Shown here piece after piece: positions 1 through 6,415 of a DNA stretch of 12,167 bases. The stretch is from Candidatus Dojkabacteria bacterium (lineage in GTDB: Bacteria > Patescibacteriota > Dojkabacteria > B142 > OLB20): positions 1-12,167 of the forward strand of contig JAGQLK010000018.1 of NCBI GenBank assembly GCA_020429485.1, written 5' to 3'. A program made the translations under genes and the position numbers. The notes under the pieces are model-generated. The model saw only the letters and a list, made by a program, of their open reading frames with translations, made no database searches and was not told where the DNA came from. Position 1 is the stretch's first letter. Each line of letters opens with the position of its first letter.

Positions 1-16
1 TTTGCTCTAAGTGAGG

Positions 17-22
17 TATAAT
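17..22 (+). promoter_or_regulatory. -10 promoter element of the isocyanide-synthase-like gene
   Basis: A perfect TATAAT lies 27 bp before the start codon at 50. The -35 element would fall at or beyond the left edge, so only half of the promoter can be judged. Initiation about 7 nt downstream would give a leader of about 20 nt that still includes the purine-rich ribosome binding site. Confidence 0.55.
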
Positions 23-38
23 ATATCAGTTATATCAC

Positions 39-45
39 AGAGGGG
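39..45 (+). promoter_or_regulatory. Shine-Dalgarno site AGAGGGG
   Basis: AGAGGGG lies 4 nt before the ATG at 50 and supports that start. It is the strongest Shine-Dalgarno-like site in a window where most genes have none, which makes this gene stand apart from its neighbours. Confidence 0.6.
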
Positions 46-49
46 ATAG

Positions 50-970
50 ATGGACATTACTCTAAATACAAAGCAGCTAAAGAAACTGACAGATGAATGG
101 GTCGGTTATTTTGTCGAAAGACCTGAAAAACTCTTCCAACACGATGAAAAATTCCCAAATACAGACGAATGCCTTTCTTTAATAGCCAAAAGTAATGGTT
201 TCCAAATCACAGCTTTTGCAGGAAAAGTACAGAACTCATTTAGCCATCAAGACAGATTACCTGACCTTGGAGATTTGAATTTATTAGCGAGATTGAGAGC
301 GATTCAGATACTTGCAAATAAACCACTTCGAATCATCTTTGATGGAGAATTCTATGCAGATATTTTCGATGAAGAACTTCACTATATTACTAAGTACGAA
401 GCAAAACTAACTGAATACAGCAAACTAATTGAACTAAATAAAGAATTCGATAGCTCAGCTACATTCTATACTGTTCCAGAGCTACTAAAGCTAACGGGAC
501 ATTCAATGAAGGACCTAGAAAGCAGAATTGAATATTACACAGAAAATCCACTTGAAGCATATAAACTAGTTGAAACAAGACCACATGAATTATCCAATAA
601 GATATCAAGACTTATAAAAGATAATGGTCATAAATACACCAATGATGATGTATTAGAGATAGGATCTAAGTTTATTATCAAGAAGGCAGCTCTAGCTGAA
701 ATTATTGAAGTACTTCATGAAAGTGATAACTATCAAAGAATTACTATTCTTAAATATAGCAAAAGTAATAACCCTAGAATCAGAACAGAAATGAAATATG
801 CACCTTGGAACGCTACTATTCTATTCAAAGGCAGCTATCTAAATATCAATACTGCTACTAGTGGTAGCTTTGAAGAGTTTAAAAACGACAAAAGGAATTT
901 CCAAATCTACAATGAAGATAAGACATTCCTAGGCTTCACTAGAAAGCCCCACATCTTTGAAAATCTTTAA
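50..970 (+). CDS. Divergent DIT1/PvcA-family (isocyanide synthase-like) protein
   Basis: This 306-residue protein resembles the DIT1/PvcA family, whose characterised members (PvcA, IsnA) make isonitriles from Tyr or Trp and ribulose 5-phosphate. Family-like blocks appear in the right order: AFAGK (55-59), LPDLGD (70-75), a block like the family's SDGRVFSD as DGEFYADIF (98-106), RITIL (230-234) where the family usually has RLSIH, and APWN (251-254) where it usually has TPWH, followed by a strand-rich C-terminus. The family match comes from remembered motif patterns, not from a search. Two usual histidines appear replaced (L234, N254), so the substrate or even the chemistry may differ. The length is close to the family's roughly 300-330 residues. 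No Fe(II)/2-oxoglutarate oxygenase partner (PvcB type) lies downstream, and upstream is outside the window. The last 42 bp overlap the convergent HAD gene. Confidence 0.6.
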   Translation: MDITLNTKQLKKLTDEWVGYFVERPEKLFQHDEKFPNTDECLSLIAKSNGFQITAFAGKVQNSFSHQDRLPDLGDLNLLARLRAIQILANKPLRIIFDGEFYADIFDEELHYITKYEAKLTEYSKLIELNKEFDSSATFYTVPELLKLTGHSMKDLESRIEYYTENPLEAYKLVETRPHELSNKISRLIKDNGHKYTNDDVLEIGSKFIIKKAALAEIIEVLHESDNYQRITILKYSKSNNPRIRTEMKYAPWNATILFKGSYLNINTATSGSFEEFKNDKRNFQIYNEDKTFLGFTRKPHIFENL

Positions 971-1807
971 TAGGTTTTCATAAAGTACATTTTCTGAATC
1001 ATATTTTGAGTTACCATTTGGCATAGAGATAAAGCCATCTCCACACGAATCAATATAATCAAACATAACCTTATCTGCTCCTTCTGGAGAATCTGCAATC
1101 GCTATTGTAGTAGGCTCAACTAAACCAATATTTCTTAGCCAATCTAACCTAGAAGACTTATTCGTACCTATCGAGGTGAGCTCCATTACTTTCCGTGTAA
1201 TGTTTACATTTATCTCCTGCTCTCGAAAAGCAGCAAAAAAATCAGCATCTAATATATTAATATAATCTTCTGGTAAATCAAGTGCGCATTTCAAGATCTG
1301 TTTAGATCCAGGAAAGCCATTATCCCAAAATAGCATAGGTTCCTTTTTGAGTATCTGCTCATAACTTTCAGTAAGAGTATTATATTTATGTATAATTTCA
1401 GCAGAATGAAAATCGTTCTGTCCAGTCACAGCCATTAACTTCTTTATATACTCATTTCTGATAATGTAATCGAGATTATCTATGGATAGCGGATTAACGT
1501 CTGTCAAAGAGGAATTAGATTTCAGGTCATAAACAAAGCTGCCATTATTACCTACGAGAGTATATGAGATATGATCATGCTTCATAATCCTTTCCTCAAG
1601 AGCAATATGAAAAGTTTCAGTGAAATATGTTATACCTCTCAAAGTACTCATCACTATATGCCCCTTCTCAACTTCACTGGCCCAATCTGTAAATACTTGC
1701 ATCCATTTATCTAAGACTTTCTTATTCAGCTCTTTATCAGAAAATCTTACTACACCATCATAATCAAGAAGAAACGTGCAAATAGGGTTGTATTTTTTCA
1801 ATTCCAT
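929..1807 (-). CDS. HAD-superfamily hydrolase (Cof/type IIB-like phosphatase)
   Basis: This 292-residue protein carries the HAD motifs in order. Motif I is LLDYDG, with nucleophile D15 and acid/base D17. Motif II is MSTLRG (53-58). A GNNGS turn follows at 86-90, as in Cof-type enzymes. K217 in the GTNKSSRL stretch is the likely motif III lysine. Motif IV is ADSPEGAD (238-245), in place of the common GDxxND. The large segment between motifs II and III (about 60-200) would be the type II cap. Such enzymes hydrolyse sugar phosphates, nucleotides or flavin phosphates; the substrate cannot be told here. The start is the only good ATG, has no Shine-Dalgarno site, and lies 8 nt after a TATAAT, suggesting a leaderless mRNA. 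The 3' end overlaps the convergent upstream gene by 42 bp. Confidence 0.75.
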   Translation of the reverse strand: MELKKYNPICTFLLDYDGVVRFSDKELNKKVLDKWMQVFTDWASEVEKGHIVMSTLRGITYFTETFHIALEERIMKHDHISYTLVGNNGSFVYDLKSNSSLTDVNPLSIDNLDYIIRNEYIKKLMAVTGQNDFHSAEIIHKYNTLTESYEQILKKEPMLFWDNGFPGSKQILKCALDLPEDYINILDADFFAAFREQEINVNITRKVMELTSIGTNKSSRLDWLRNIGLVEPTTIAIADSPEGADKVMFDYIDSCGDGFISMPNGNSKYDSENVLYENLLKIFKDVGLSSEA

Positions 1808-1815
1808 ATGTTAAA

Positions 1816-1821
1816 ATTATA
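1816..1821 (-). promoter_or_regulatory. -10 element of the HAD gene
   Basis: On the minus strand a perfect TATAAT ends 8 nt before the ATG of the HAD gene, which would place transcription initiation at or very near the start codon. No convincing -35 element is seen in the almost pure A/T sequence upstream. Confidence 0.4.
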
Positions 1822-1846
1822 TATGTAATTATATATTGATTTTAAT

Positions 1847-1852
1847 TATATA
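1847..1852 (+). promoter_or_regulatory. Possible -10 element of the deoxyribosyltransferase-like gene
   Basis: TATATA lies 5 nt before the ATG at 1858. Any promoter for this gene must fit in the 50-bp divergent gap or inside the HAD gene, so this is the best candidate and would give a leaderless message. The surrounding sequence is nearly all A/T, so a chance match is easy. Confidence 0.25.
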
Positions 1853-1857
1853 CAATT

Positions 1858-2487
1858 ATGAAAGTATATTTCACAACTGGGTACGAAAACCCAAAAGAGA
1901 GTATGGATAATATTAACACAATCCTCGATACAATTAAAAAAGAGGGCCATACTATCGCCAAAAGACCACTCAAATCTGAGCATGGTTCTGATACATATTC
2001 TGTTGATGAGAGTAAACTTACTCACATCTTCGATTTCAGAGATGAACCAATTGACCAGATTTATAAAACTGCTACAAAAAGAATTAAATCTTCAGATGTA
2101 GTTATTGCTGAAGCTTCTTACCACCTTTCACCAGGTCTTGGTTTCGAGCTAGGCTTTGCTCTACATGAGAAGAAACCTGTTCTTGTACTTATTAACAGCG
2201 AGTCAGATGCTGTTCTTTCAGAAGTAATCGAAGGTAACCCTTCAAAGCTCCTTGAAAATGAATCATACACTGACAAAACAGACCTTAACAAGAAGCTTCT
2301 AAGCTTCCTTAAGAGTTCAAAACAAAAGCTAGATACTAAATTTATCTTGATTATCTCTCCAGAAATCGATAAGTATCTAGAATGGACTTCAGATAACAGA
2401 AGAATGCACAAGGCACAAGTAGTGAGAAATGCGATTGAGGATATGATGAAAAAAGATAAAGATTATAAGGACTTTCTAAGTCAATAA
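1858..2487 (+). CDS. Nucleoside 2-deoxyribosyltransferase-like protein with C-terminal ribbon-helix-helix-like region
   Basis: Residues 1-150 of 209 look like the nucleoside 2-deoxyribosyltransferase/DNPH1 Rossmann-like fold. There is an N-terminal strand (MKVYFTTG), then SSDVVIAEAS (78-87), then SPGLGFELGFAL (91-102) followed by KKPVLVL (105-111). This is the standard nucleotide-binding layout, with E85 or E97 as possible catalytic glutamate. Residues about 160-199 form a strand (KFILIISPEI), a helix (YLEWTSDN) and a second helix (KAQVVRNAIEDMM), the pattern of a ribbon-helix-helix DNA-binding unit. Enzymes of this family cleave or exchange the N-glycosidic bond of deoxynucleosides or nucleotides, but relatives also serve as ligand sensors. 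With the C-terminal domain, a nucleotide-responsive regulator is possible. No Shine-Dalgarno site precedes it. It ends 3 bp from the convergent Lon-like gene. Confidence 0.6.
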   Translation: MKVYFTTGYENPKESMDNINTILDTIKKEGHTIAKRPLKSEHGSDTYSVDESKLTHIFDFRDEPIDQIYKTATKRIKSSDVVIAEASYHLSPGLGFELGFALHEKKPVLVLINSESDAVLSEVIEGNPSKLLENESYTDKTDLNKKLLSFLKSSKQKLDTKFILIISPEIDKYLEWTSDNRRMHKAQVVRNAIEDMMKKDKDYKDFLSQ

Positions 2488-2490
2488 TTT

Positions 2491-3663
2491 CTAAGAGTAA
2501 ACTCCAATATCTTCAGGGATGTAATCCCTGAAGTTTTGGGGTGTGATTTCAAAGCTTTGCCCCTCCCCTGTTACTATTTTCATAGCAATTTTCCTAACCA
2601 AAGTAGTGAGAGTTCTTTCTAATTCACGAATACCAGCGTCAAACCCAAGTGGCCTTATTACGTAGGGCCATACATCATCATGGAACACTATCTGCTGCTC
2701 AGTAAGACCTGAGGACTCCATTACTTTTGGCAGCAAGTAATCTTTGGCAATATGCATTTTTTCATCGTCATTATAGCTAGACATACGCACAATCTCTAAA
2801 CGATCTAGCAGAGCTGCGCTAATACCTCCTAAATTATTAGCCGTACAGATAAACATCGCATGCGAAAGGTCTAATGGATAGTCTAAATAATGATCTAAAT
2901 ATGTAGAATTTTGTTCAGGATCAAGGATTTCAAGCAATGCGGCCATCACATCAGCCCTCAAACCAGTTTGCGAGCTTACTTTATCGATTTCGTCCATCAA
3001 AATCAATGGGCTCATAACTTCAGCTCTAACTAGAGCCTTTGTTACTTGTCCAGGTTCAGCATCTACTTCACCTCTTGAACGCCCTCTTAATTCAGTAACT
3101 CCACCCAATGCGCCAAGAGAGATTCTTACAAATCTTCTACCCAGTGCCTTAGCAATTGATTTGGCAATGGATGTTTTACCAATACCTTGAACTCCAACAA
3201 AGCACAAAATCGGTGCATGAGAAGAGCTACCTTGCAATTTCATCATGTCATTAGTCAAATCTCCTGTATTAGCAGTCGATGGCGCCTTCTGGTTTTGCTG
3301 CTGCATTCTCAAATTTAACATGGCAATATATTCTAATAACCTCTGCTTCACATTTTCCAAACCATAATGGGTACTATCTAACTGTGCCTTTACGTTATTA
3401 ATATCGAGATTATCCGTCGTATATTCACCCCAAGGTACTTTAGTTATCCAAGATATGTATTTTGCTATCGGCTCGTATTCACGAGAGAATGAGCCGTATT
3501 TTGCTACCCTTTTTAACCTGTTAACCATACCTACAGCTTTCTGTTCCAGATCTTTTGGTAAAGGCGAACTCTGAACTTCTTGCAAAAGAAGATTTAATTC
3601 GTCAATTTCATCATTAATACCTTGTGGCTGAACTGGATTGTTATTTACCTGATTACCTATCAT
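2491..3663 (-). CDS. Lon-type AAA+ ATPase lacking N-terminal and protease domains
   Basis: The 390 residues match the central part of Lon. The helical segment before the ATPase is recognisable (AKYISWITKVPW, 67-78; HYGLENVKQRLLEYIA, 99-114). Walker A is GVQGIGKTS (157-165, K163), where Lon usually has GPPGVGKTS. Walker B is LILMDEID (220-227). TANN is at 274-277, the likely arginine finger is R288 in LLDRLE, and the sensor-2 region is GIRELER (344-350). A Q/N/S-rich linker at about 121-149 interrupts the usual short join before Walker A. The protein stops about 40 residues after sensor 2, so the Ser-Lys protease domain is absent, as is the N-terminal substrate-binding domain. Inference: an ATP-driven unfoldase or remodelling factor, not a protease. 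The frame is intact and the ATPase motifs are kept, arguing against a pseudogene. It has its own promoter. Confidence 0.8.
   Translation of the reverse strand: MIGNQVNNNPVQPQGINDEIDELNLLLQEVQSSPLPKDLEQKAVGMVNRLKRVAKYGSFSREYEPIAKYISWITKVPWGEYTTDNLDINNVKAQLDSTHYGLENVKQRLLEYIAMLNLRMQQQNQKAPSTANTGDLTNDMMKLQGSSSHAPILCFVGVQGIGKTSIAKSIAKALGRRFVRISLGALGGVTELRGRSRGEVDAEPGQVTKALVRAEVMSPLILMDEIDKVSSQTGLRADVMAALLEILDPEQNSTYLDHYLDYPLDLSHAMFICTANNLGGISAALLDRLEIVRMSSYNDDEKMHIAKDYLLPKVMESSGLTEQQIVFHDDVWPYVIRPLGFDAGIRELERTLTTLVRKIAMKIVTGEGQSFEITPQNFRDYIPEDIGVYS
2511..2537 (+). terminator. Intrinsic terminator of the deoxyribosyltransferase-like gene, inside the Lon-like CDS
   Basis: A perfect 10-bp inverted repeat (CTTCAGGGAT, 3-nt loop GTA, ATCCCTGAAG) is followed by TTTT on the plus strand and starts 24 nt after the plus-strand gene stops. 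On the minus strand no T-run follows, so it should act on plus-strand transcripts only. The same bases encode the C-terminal residues of the convergent Lon-like protein. The short T-tract makes it a moderate terminator. Confidence 0.55.
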
Positions 3664-3684
3664 ATGTGTGTTTAGTACATAACT

Positions 3685-3713
3685 AGTATAGGATTTTTAT
3701 GTTATCTACACAA
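3685..3713 (-). promoter_or_regulatory. Promoter of the Lon-like gene
   Basis: On the minus strand TTGTGT (3708-3713) and TATACT (3685-3690) are separated by 17 bp, and the start codon follows 21 nt after the -10. It lies just past the terminator of the bL25 operon, so the Lon-like gene is expected to be expressed separately. No Shine-Dalgarno site is seen in the short leader. Confidence 0.5.
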
Positions 3714-3714
3714 C

Positions 3715-3744
3715 AAAAAACCCCTTATCAAAGATAAGGGGTTT
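3715..3744 (-). terminator. Intrinsic terminator closing the yidC-jag-bL25 operon
   Basis: A 12-bp perfect stem (3718-3729 with 3733-3744; core CCCCTTATC/GATAAGGGG, 3-nt loop) is followed on the minus strand by a run of six T, partly shared with the stem. It lies 21 nt after the stop codon of the bL25 gene. This is the strongest terminator in the window. Confidence 0.9.
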
Positions 3745-3765
3745 AAATGCTACTTGAGAAGAGTA

Positions 3766-4422
3766 TTAATCTTCTGTATCTTCACCTTCTTCAGCTTCAC
3801 CTTCTTCTCCATCTTCTTTTTCTTCATCATCTCCTTCATCTTCTGCTGGTTCATCTTCTATAGCTTTTTGAGGAGCAGAAATGTAAGCTAGTAACGAGTC
3901 TTCACTCATACCGTGCTCTAACTCAACGCCTTCTGGAAGCTCAACAGAACCAACTGTTATAGAATCACCTACTTGTGCAAGAGCATCTATATTGATTACA
4001 AACTCTGAAGGAAGATTTTCTGGTAAACACTGAACAGTAATTGTATTTACTGGAGTTACCAAAAGACCAATATTATTTTTAACTGCAGGAGACTTACCTT
4101 CAATTACTACTGGGATATCAGCATTAATTGATTTAGTCATATCAACTTGATAAATGCTTACATGAAGAACGATGTCGTTAAGCGGATCAATCTGAACCTC
4201 TTTAATCAAAGCTTTGAAAGACTTTGCCTCGTCAACATTAAGTTCAAATAATGCACTATATCCTACTTCATCAAAAAGTTTTTTGAATTTTACAGGATCA
4301 ATAGATACTGAAACTGGGTCTGTTTTAGGACCATATACAGAAGCAGGGATTTTGCCATCAGCTCTAAGCTGCTTAACCTTTTTCCCTGTGACTTCTCTAG
4401 AATTTGCTTTTAGTGATGCCAT
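3766..4422 (-). CDS. rplY: 50S ribosomal protein bL25 (TL5/Ctc form)
   Basis: bL25 binds 5S rRNA in the central protuberance of the large subunit. The 218-residue protein is the long TL5/Ctc form. The N-terminal 5S-binding barrel (about 1-93) starts with the typical lysine-rich stretch and GKIPASVYGP (23-32). The second beta domain (about 96-185) includes PVVIEGKSPAVKNNIG (104-119) and DSITVGSVELPEGVEL (153-168). The last 30 residues (189-218) are a tail in which 21 are Asp or Glu; similar acidic tails occur in other Ctc proteins but vary. It is the last gene before the terminator and starts 20 nt after the jag stop, with no Shine-Dalgarno site in the A/T-only gap, so translation probably depends on coupling or an unstructured leader. 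Confidence 0.93.
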   Translation of the reverse strand: MASLKANSREVTGKKVKQLRADGKIPASVYGPKTDPVSVSIDPVKFKKLFDEVGYSALFELNVDEAKSFKALIKEVQIDPLNDIVLHVSIYQVDMTKSINADIPVVIEGKSPAVKNNIGLLVTPVNTITVQCLPENLPSEFVINIDALAQVGDSITVGSVELPEGVELEHGMSEDSLLAYISAPQKAIEDEPAEDEGDDEEKEDGEEGEAEEGEDTED

Positions 4423-4442
4423 TTTATATTAATTAATAACTT

Positions 4443-4937
4443 TTAAAATAATTTATCAGCAGTGCTTTTTATAGTAATTCTTCTTTCGTTACCCTCACCG
4501 ATACTATCCGTCTCAATGCCTTCCTCTTCTTTCAAAGCCATATGGATGATTCTTCTCTCATAAGGTCTCATTGGTTCAAGCTCCATAGTTTGCCCTGAAC
4601 TTCTCACCTGCTCTGCAGCTTGTATTGCATATGACATTAAATATTTTTCTCTTCCAACTTTATAGTCATTGATATCAAGCAATACTCTAACCTTATCATC
4701 ATCTATCCTCTTATTGATGAAAAGTCCCAATATAATCTGGATAGCTTCAAGATTTTTACCATGATAGCCTACTAACTCTCCTAGATTATCCCCTTCTAAA
4801 TTTATCTGAAGATAATCTGCTTTCTCTTCATCATCATTAGCCTTCGTTGTTACTGTTACATCAGCATCAAGCCCCATTTGAGTCAGGAAATCTGATGCAG
4901 TCTCTTTTGCCTGTTCTATTAATTTTGATTCGTCCAT
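4443..4937 (-). CDS. jag: KH-R3H RNA-binding protein Jag/KhpB
   Basis: The 164-residue protein has the KH domain followed by an R3H domain that define Jag/KhpB, a single-stranded RNA-binding protein tied to cell division and elongation in Firmicutes. The KH nucleic-acid loop is GYHG (57-60), followed by KNLEAIQIILGL. The R3H motif is R128-x-x-x-H132 within RPYERRIIHMAL (124-135). The N-terminal Jag_N domain of longer homologues is missing, so this is the short form. It follows yidC after 17 nt, the classical yidC-jag pairing. No Shine-Dalgarno site is seen before the ATG. Confidence 0.93.
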   Translation of the reverse strand: MDESKLIEQAKETASDFLTQMGLDADVTVTTKANDDEEKADYLQINLEGDNLGELVGYHGKNLEAIQIILGLFINKRIDDDKVRVLLDINDYKVGREKYLMSYAIQAAEQVRSSGQTMELEPMRPYERRIIHMALKEEEGIETDSIGEGNERRITIKSTADKLF

Positions 4938-4954
4938 AATTTAACTTAGTAATT

Positions 4955-6346
4955 TTATTTATTTTTTATTCTTTTCTTCTTCTTTTTTTTCTTTTTCTTT
5001 TTAGAGCCAGCAGTATCTATCAATTGATTTTCTTCAGAACTTTCAGGAATATTAGATGTGTTGTTCTTATCAGATTCTTTTTTTAACTTTTCTGCAACTT
5101 TATCTCTATTAGTTACTAGTTGTTGGATTATAACAAACGTATTCTGTCCAGTCCAGAATAAGCTTACTCCGGAAGGGAATAATCCTGCACCTCCAAAATA
5201 CCCTAGAGACATAATTACTGTGATTATAGGGAAGAAATAAATCATCCTCTGTGATGATTGTGCCATCAATTCTGAGAAATCAGGTTCCTCTTCCTTACCA
5301 TCCGCATCCTTCTTCTTCTCTTTTTTCTCCTCTTCAACTGGACTATTCATACCTGTTTGAATTCTAGAAGCAAAAAACTGAGTAATTCCTACAGTGACAG
5401 ATAATACTACATATGGTGCGACCACCGATGCATCAGTAATATCAAAGTCAGATGCCACCTTAGATAAGTCCATACCAAAGAAAGTAAGATCAATTGGCTC
5501 ACCTACTGTGTAGCTGATGCTCTCGGCATCAATTTCTGTTTCATCAAGATAAACCTTAAGATCATCATAATTAATTCCGGAATTAGAAGGTGGGTTTACA
5601 AATGCAGTTAGCTCATCTAATCTACCAACTAATGCATAATCGTCTTCAAACTCAGGAATATATACTCTGATATCTCCTCCTCTAAGCTCATCCTTGTGAT
5701 CATCATAATAGCTGTCTATTTCTTTATTAAATTCTTTTGCATCATCTTCATTTTCTGCAAATGCAAATTTAATAATCTTTTCTTCGGAAACACCAGTTTC
5801 AGCAGTTATGTCATATTTCAAGTCATGTACTCCGTATTCAAATTCAGCTGGAAGCTGTGTGGTAATAGAATATTCATCAAATTCTAAGCTTTCAGAATAT
5901 GACACCTTATCAAATGCATGAACACCTTGATTAAATAGATCAATAACAACGTTTCGAATCTGGAACAGAAGCAAAATTGAAATAATAATATTGAAACAAC
6001 CTCCTAATTGACCAGGTAGAAACTCTGCCTGGATCTTTGCCATTTCTCTAGATAGCTTCTCCTGATCATTCTTATACTTGCTACGAATATCCTTCATACG
6101 CTTCTGGAATTCTTTGTTCTTACCTGCAGCTTTGATTTGTTTCTGCGTTAGAGGGAAAGTAATCAATCTTGCTAGGAAAGCAATCAATAGTATAGACCAG
6201 CCAAGATTCCCAGTGGTATTAAATAGAAGTATTAATAAATTAAACACAGGCTCATACACCAATGTTCCCACCAAACTTCCAATTAAATTAAACATACACT
6301 TAATATCAAAATTAAATTTCGTAAAGTCAAAAACCAGATCATTCAA
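4955..6346 (-). CDS. yidC: Membrane protein insertase YidC/OxaI with large extracytoplasmic insertion and poly-lysine tail
   Basis: YidC inserts and folds membrane proteins, alone or with SecYEG. The conserved five-helix core is present. TM1 is about 33-66 with the key intramembrane arginine R60 in LARLITFPLT. A charged cytoplasmic helical hairpin (about 68-108) follows, then TM2 about 115-138, TM3 about 305-327, TM4 about 367-386 and TM5 about 390-412. At 463 residues it is much longer than the 250-300 of Gram-positive YidC. The extra length is an acidic insertion of about 150 residues (about 145-300) between TM2 and TM3, predicted outside the membrane. The E. coli periplasmic domain instead precedes the first core helix. 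A charged K/E loop lies at 336-355. The tail ends with ten consecutive lysines (449-458) then RIKNK, which would suit ribosome binding. Confidence 0.93.
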   Translation of the reverse strand: MNDLVFDFTKFNFDIKCMFNLIGSLVGTLVYEPVFNLLILLFNTTGNLGWSILLIAFLARLITFPLTQKQIKAAGKNKEFQKRMKDIRSKYKNDQEKLSREMAKIQAEFLPGQLGGCFNIIISILLLFQIRNVVIDLFNQGVHAFDKVSYSESLEFDEYSITTQLPAEFEYGVHDLKYDITAETGVSEEKIIKFAFAENEDDAKEFNKEIDSYYDDHKDELRGGDIRVYIPEFEDDYALVGRLDELTAFVNPPSNSGINYDDLKVYLDETEIDAESISYTVGEPIDLTFFGMDLSKVASDFDITDASVVAPYVVLSVTVGITQFFASRIQTGMNSPVEEEKKEKKKDADGKEEEPDFSELMAQSSQRMIYFFPIITVIMSLGYFGGAGLFPSGVSLFWTGQNTFVIIQQLVTNRDKVAEKLKKESDKNNTSNIPESSEENQLIDTAGSKKKKKKKKKKRIKNK

Positions 6347-6381
6347 ATCTGATTTAATCAGTAAAGCTACTTAACATAGCG

Positions 6382-6410
6382 ATTTTATCAGAAAAAAGTG
6401 CCTTATTGAA
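6382..6410 (-). promoter_or_regulatory. Extended -10 promoter of yidC-jag-bL25
   Basis: On the minus strand TTCAAT (6405-6410) is followed after 17 bp by TAAAAT (6382-6387), preceded by TG one base upstream (TGATAAAAT), an extended -10. It sits in the 69-bp gap before yidC, the largest gap in this minus-strand run, and would give a leader of about 30 nt. Confidence 0.5.
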
Positions 6411-6415
6411 AGGAT

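Noticed and set aside
932..948. GGCTT...AAGCC hairpin near the end of the two overlapping genes as a possible terminator
   Set aside because: The 5-bp stem has a long loop and no T-tract on either strand.
2118..2411. 97-codon minus-strand open frame
   Set aside because: It lies wholly inside the NDT-like gene, whose motifs are in the other strand's frame, and has a low-quality serine/arginine-rich translation.
3766..3860. GAA/GAT-rich repetitive stretch encoding the acidic tail of bL25, considered as a DNA repeat element
   Set aside because: It is explained by Glu/Asp codons of an in-frame acidic tail directly before the stop and terminator.
6349..6361. CTGATTTAATCAG, a perfect 6-bp inverted repeat just upstream of the yidC start
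   Set aside because: The 1-nt centre cannot form a normal hairpin loop, and short A/T-rich palindromes are expected by chance. An operator is possible but unsupported.
6078..6374. 98-codon plus-strand open frame over the start of yidC
   Set aside because: It is antisense to the YidC core helix region with R60; the translation has no recognisable features.
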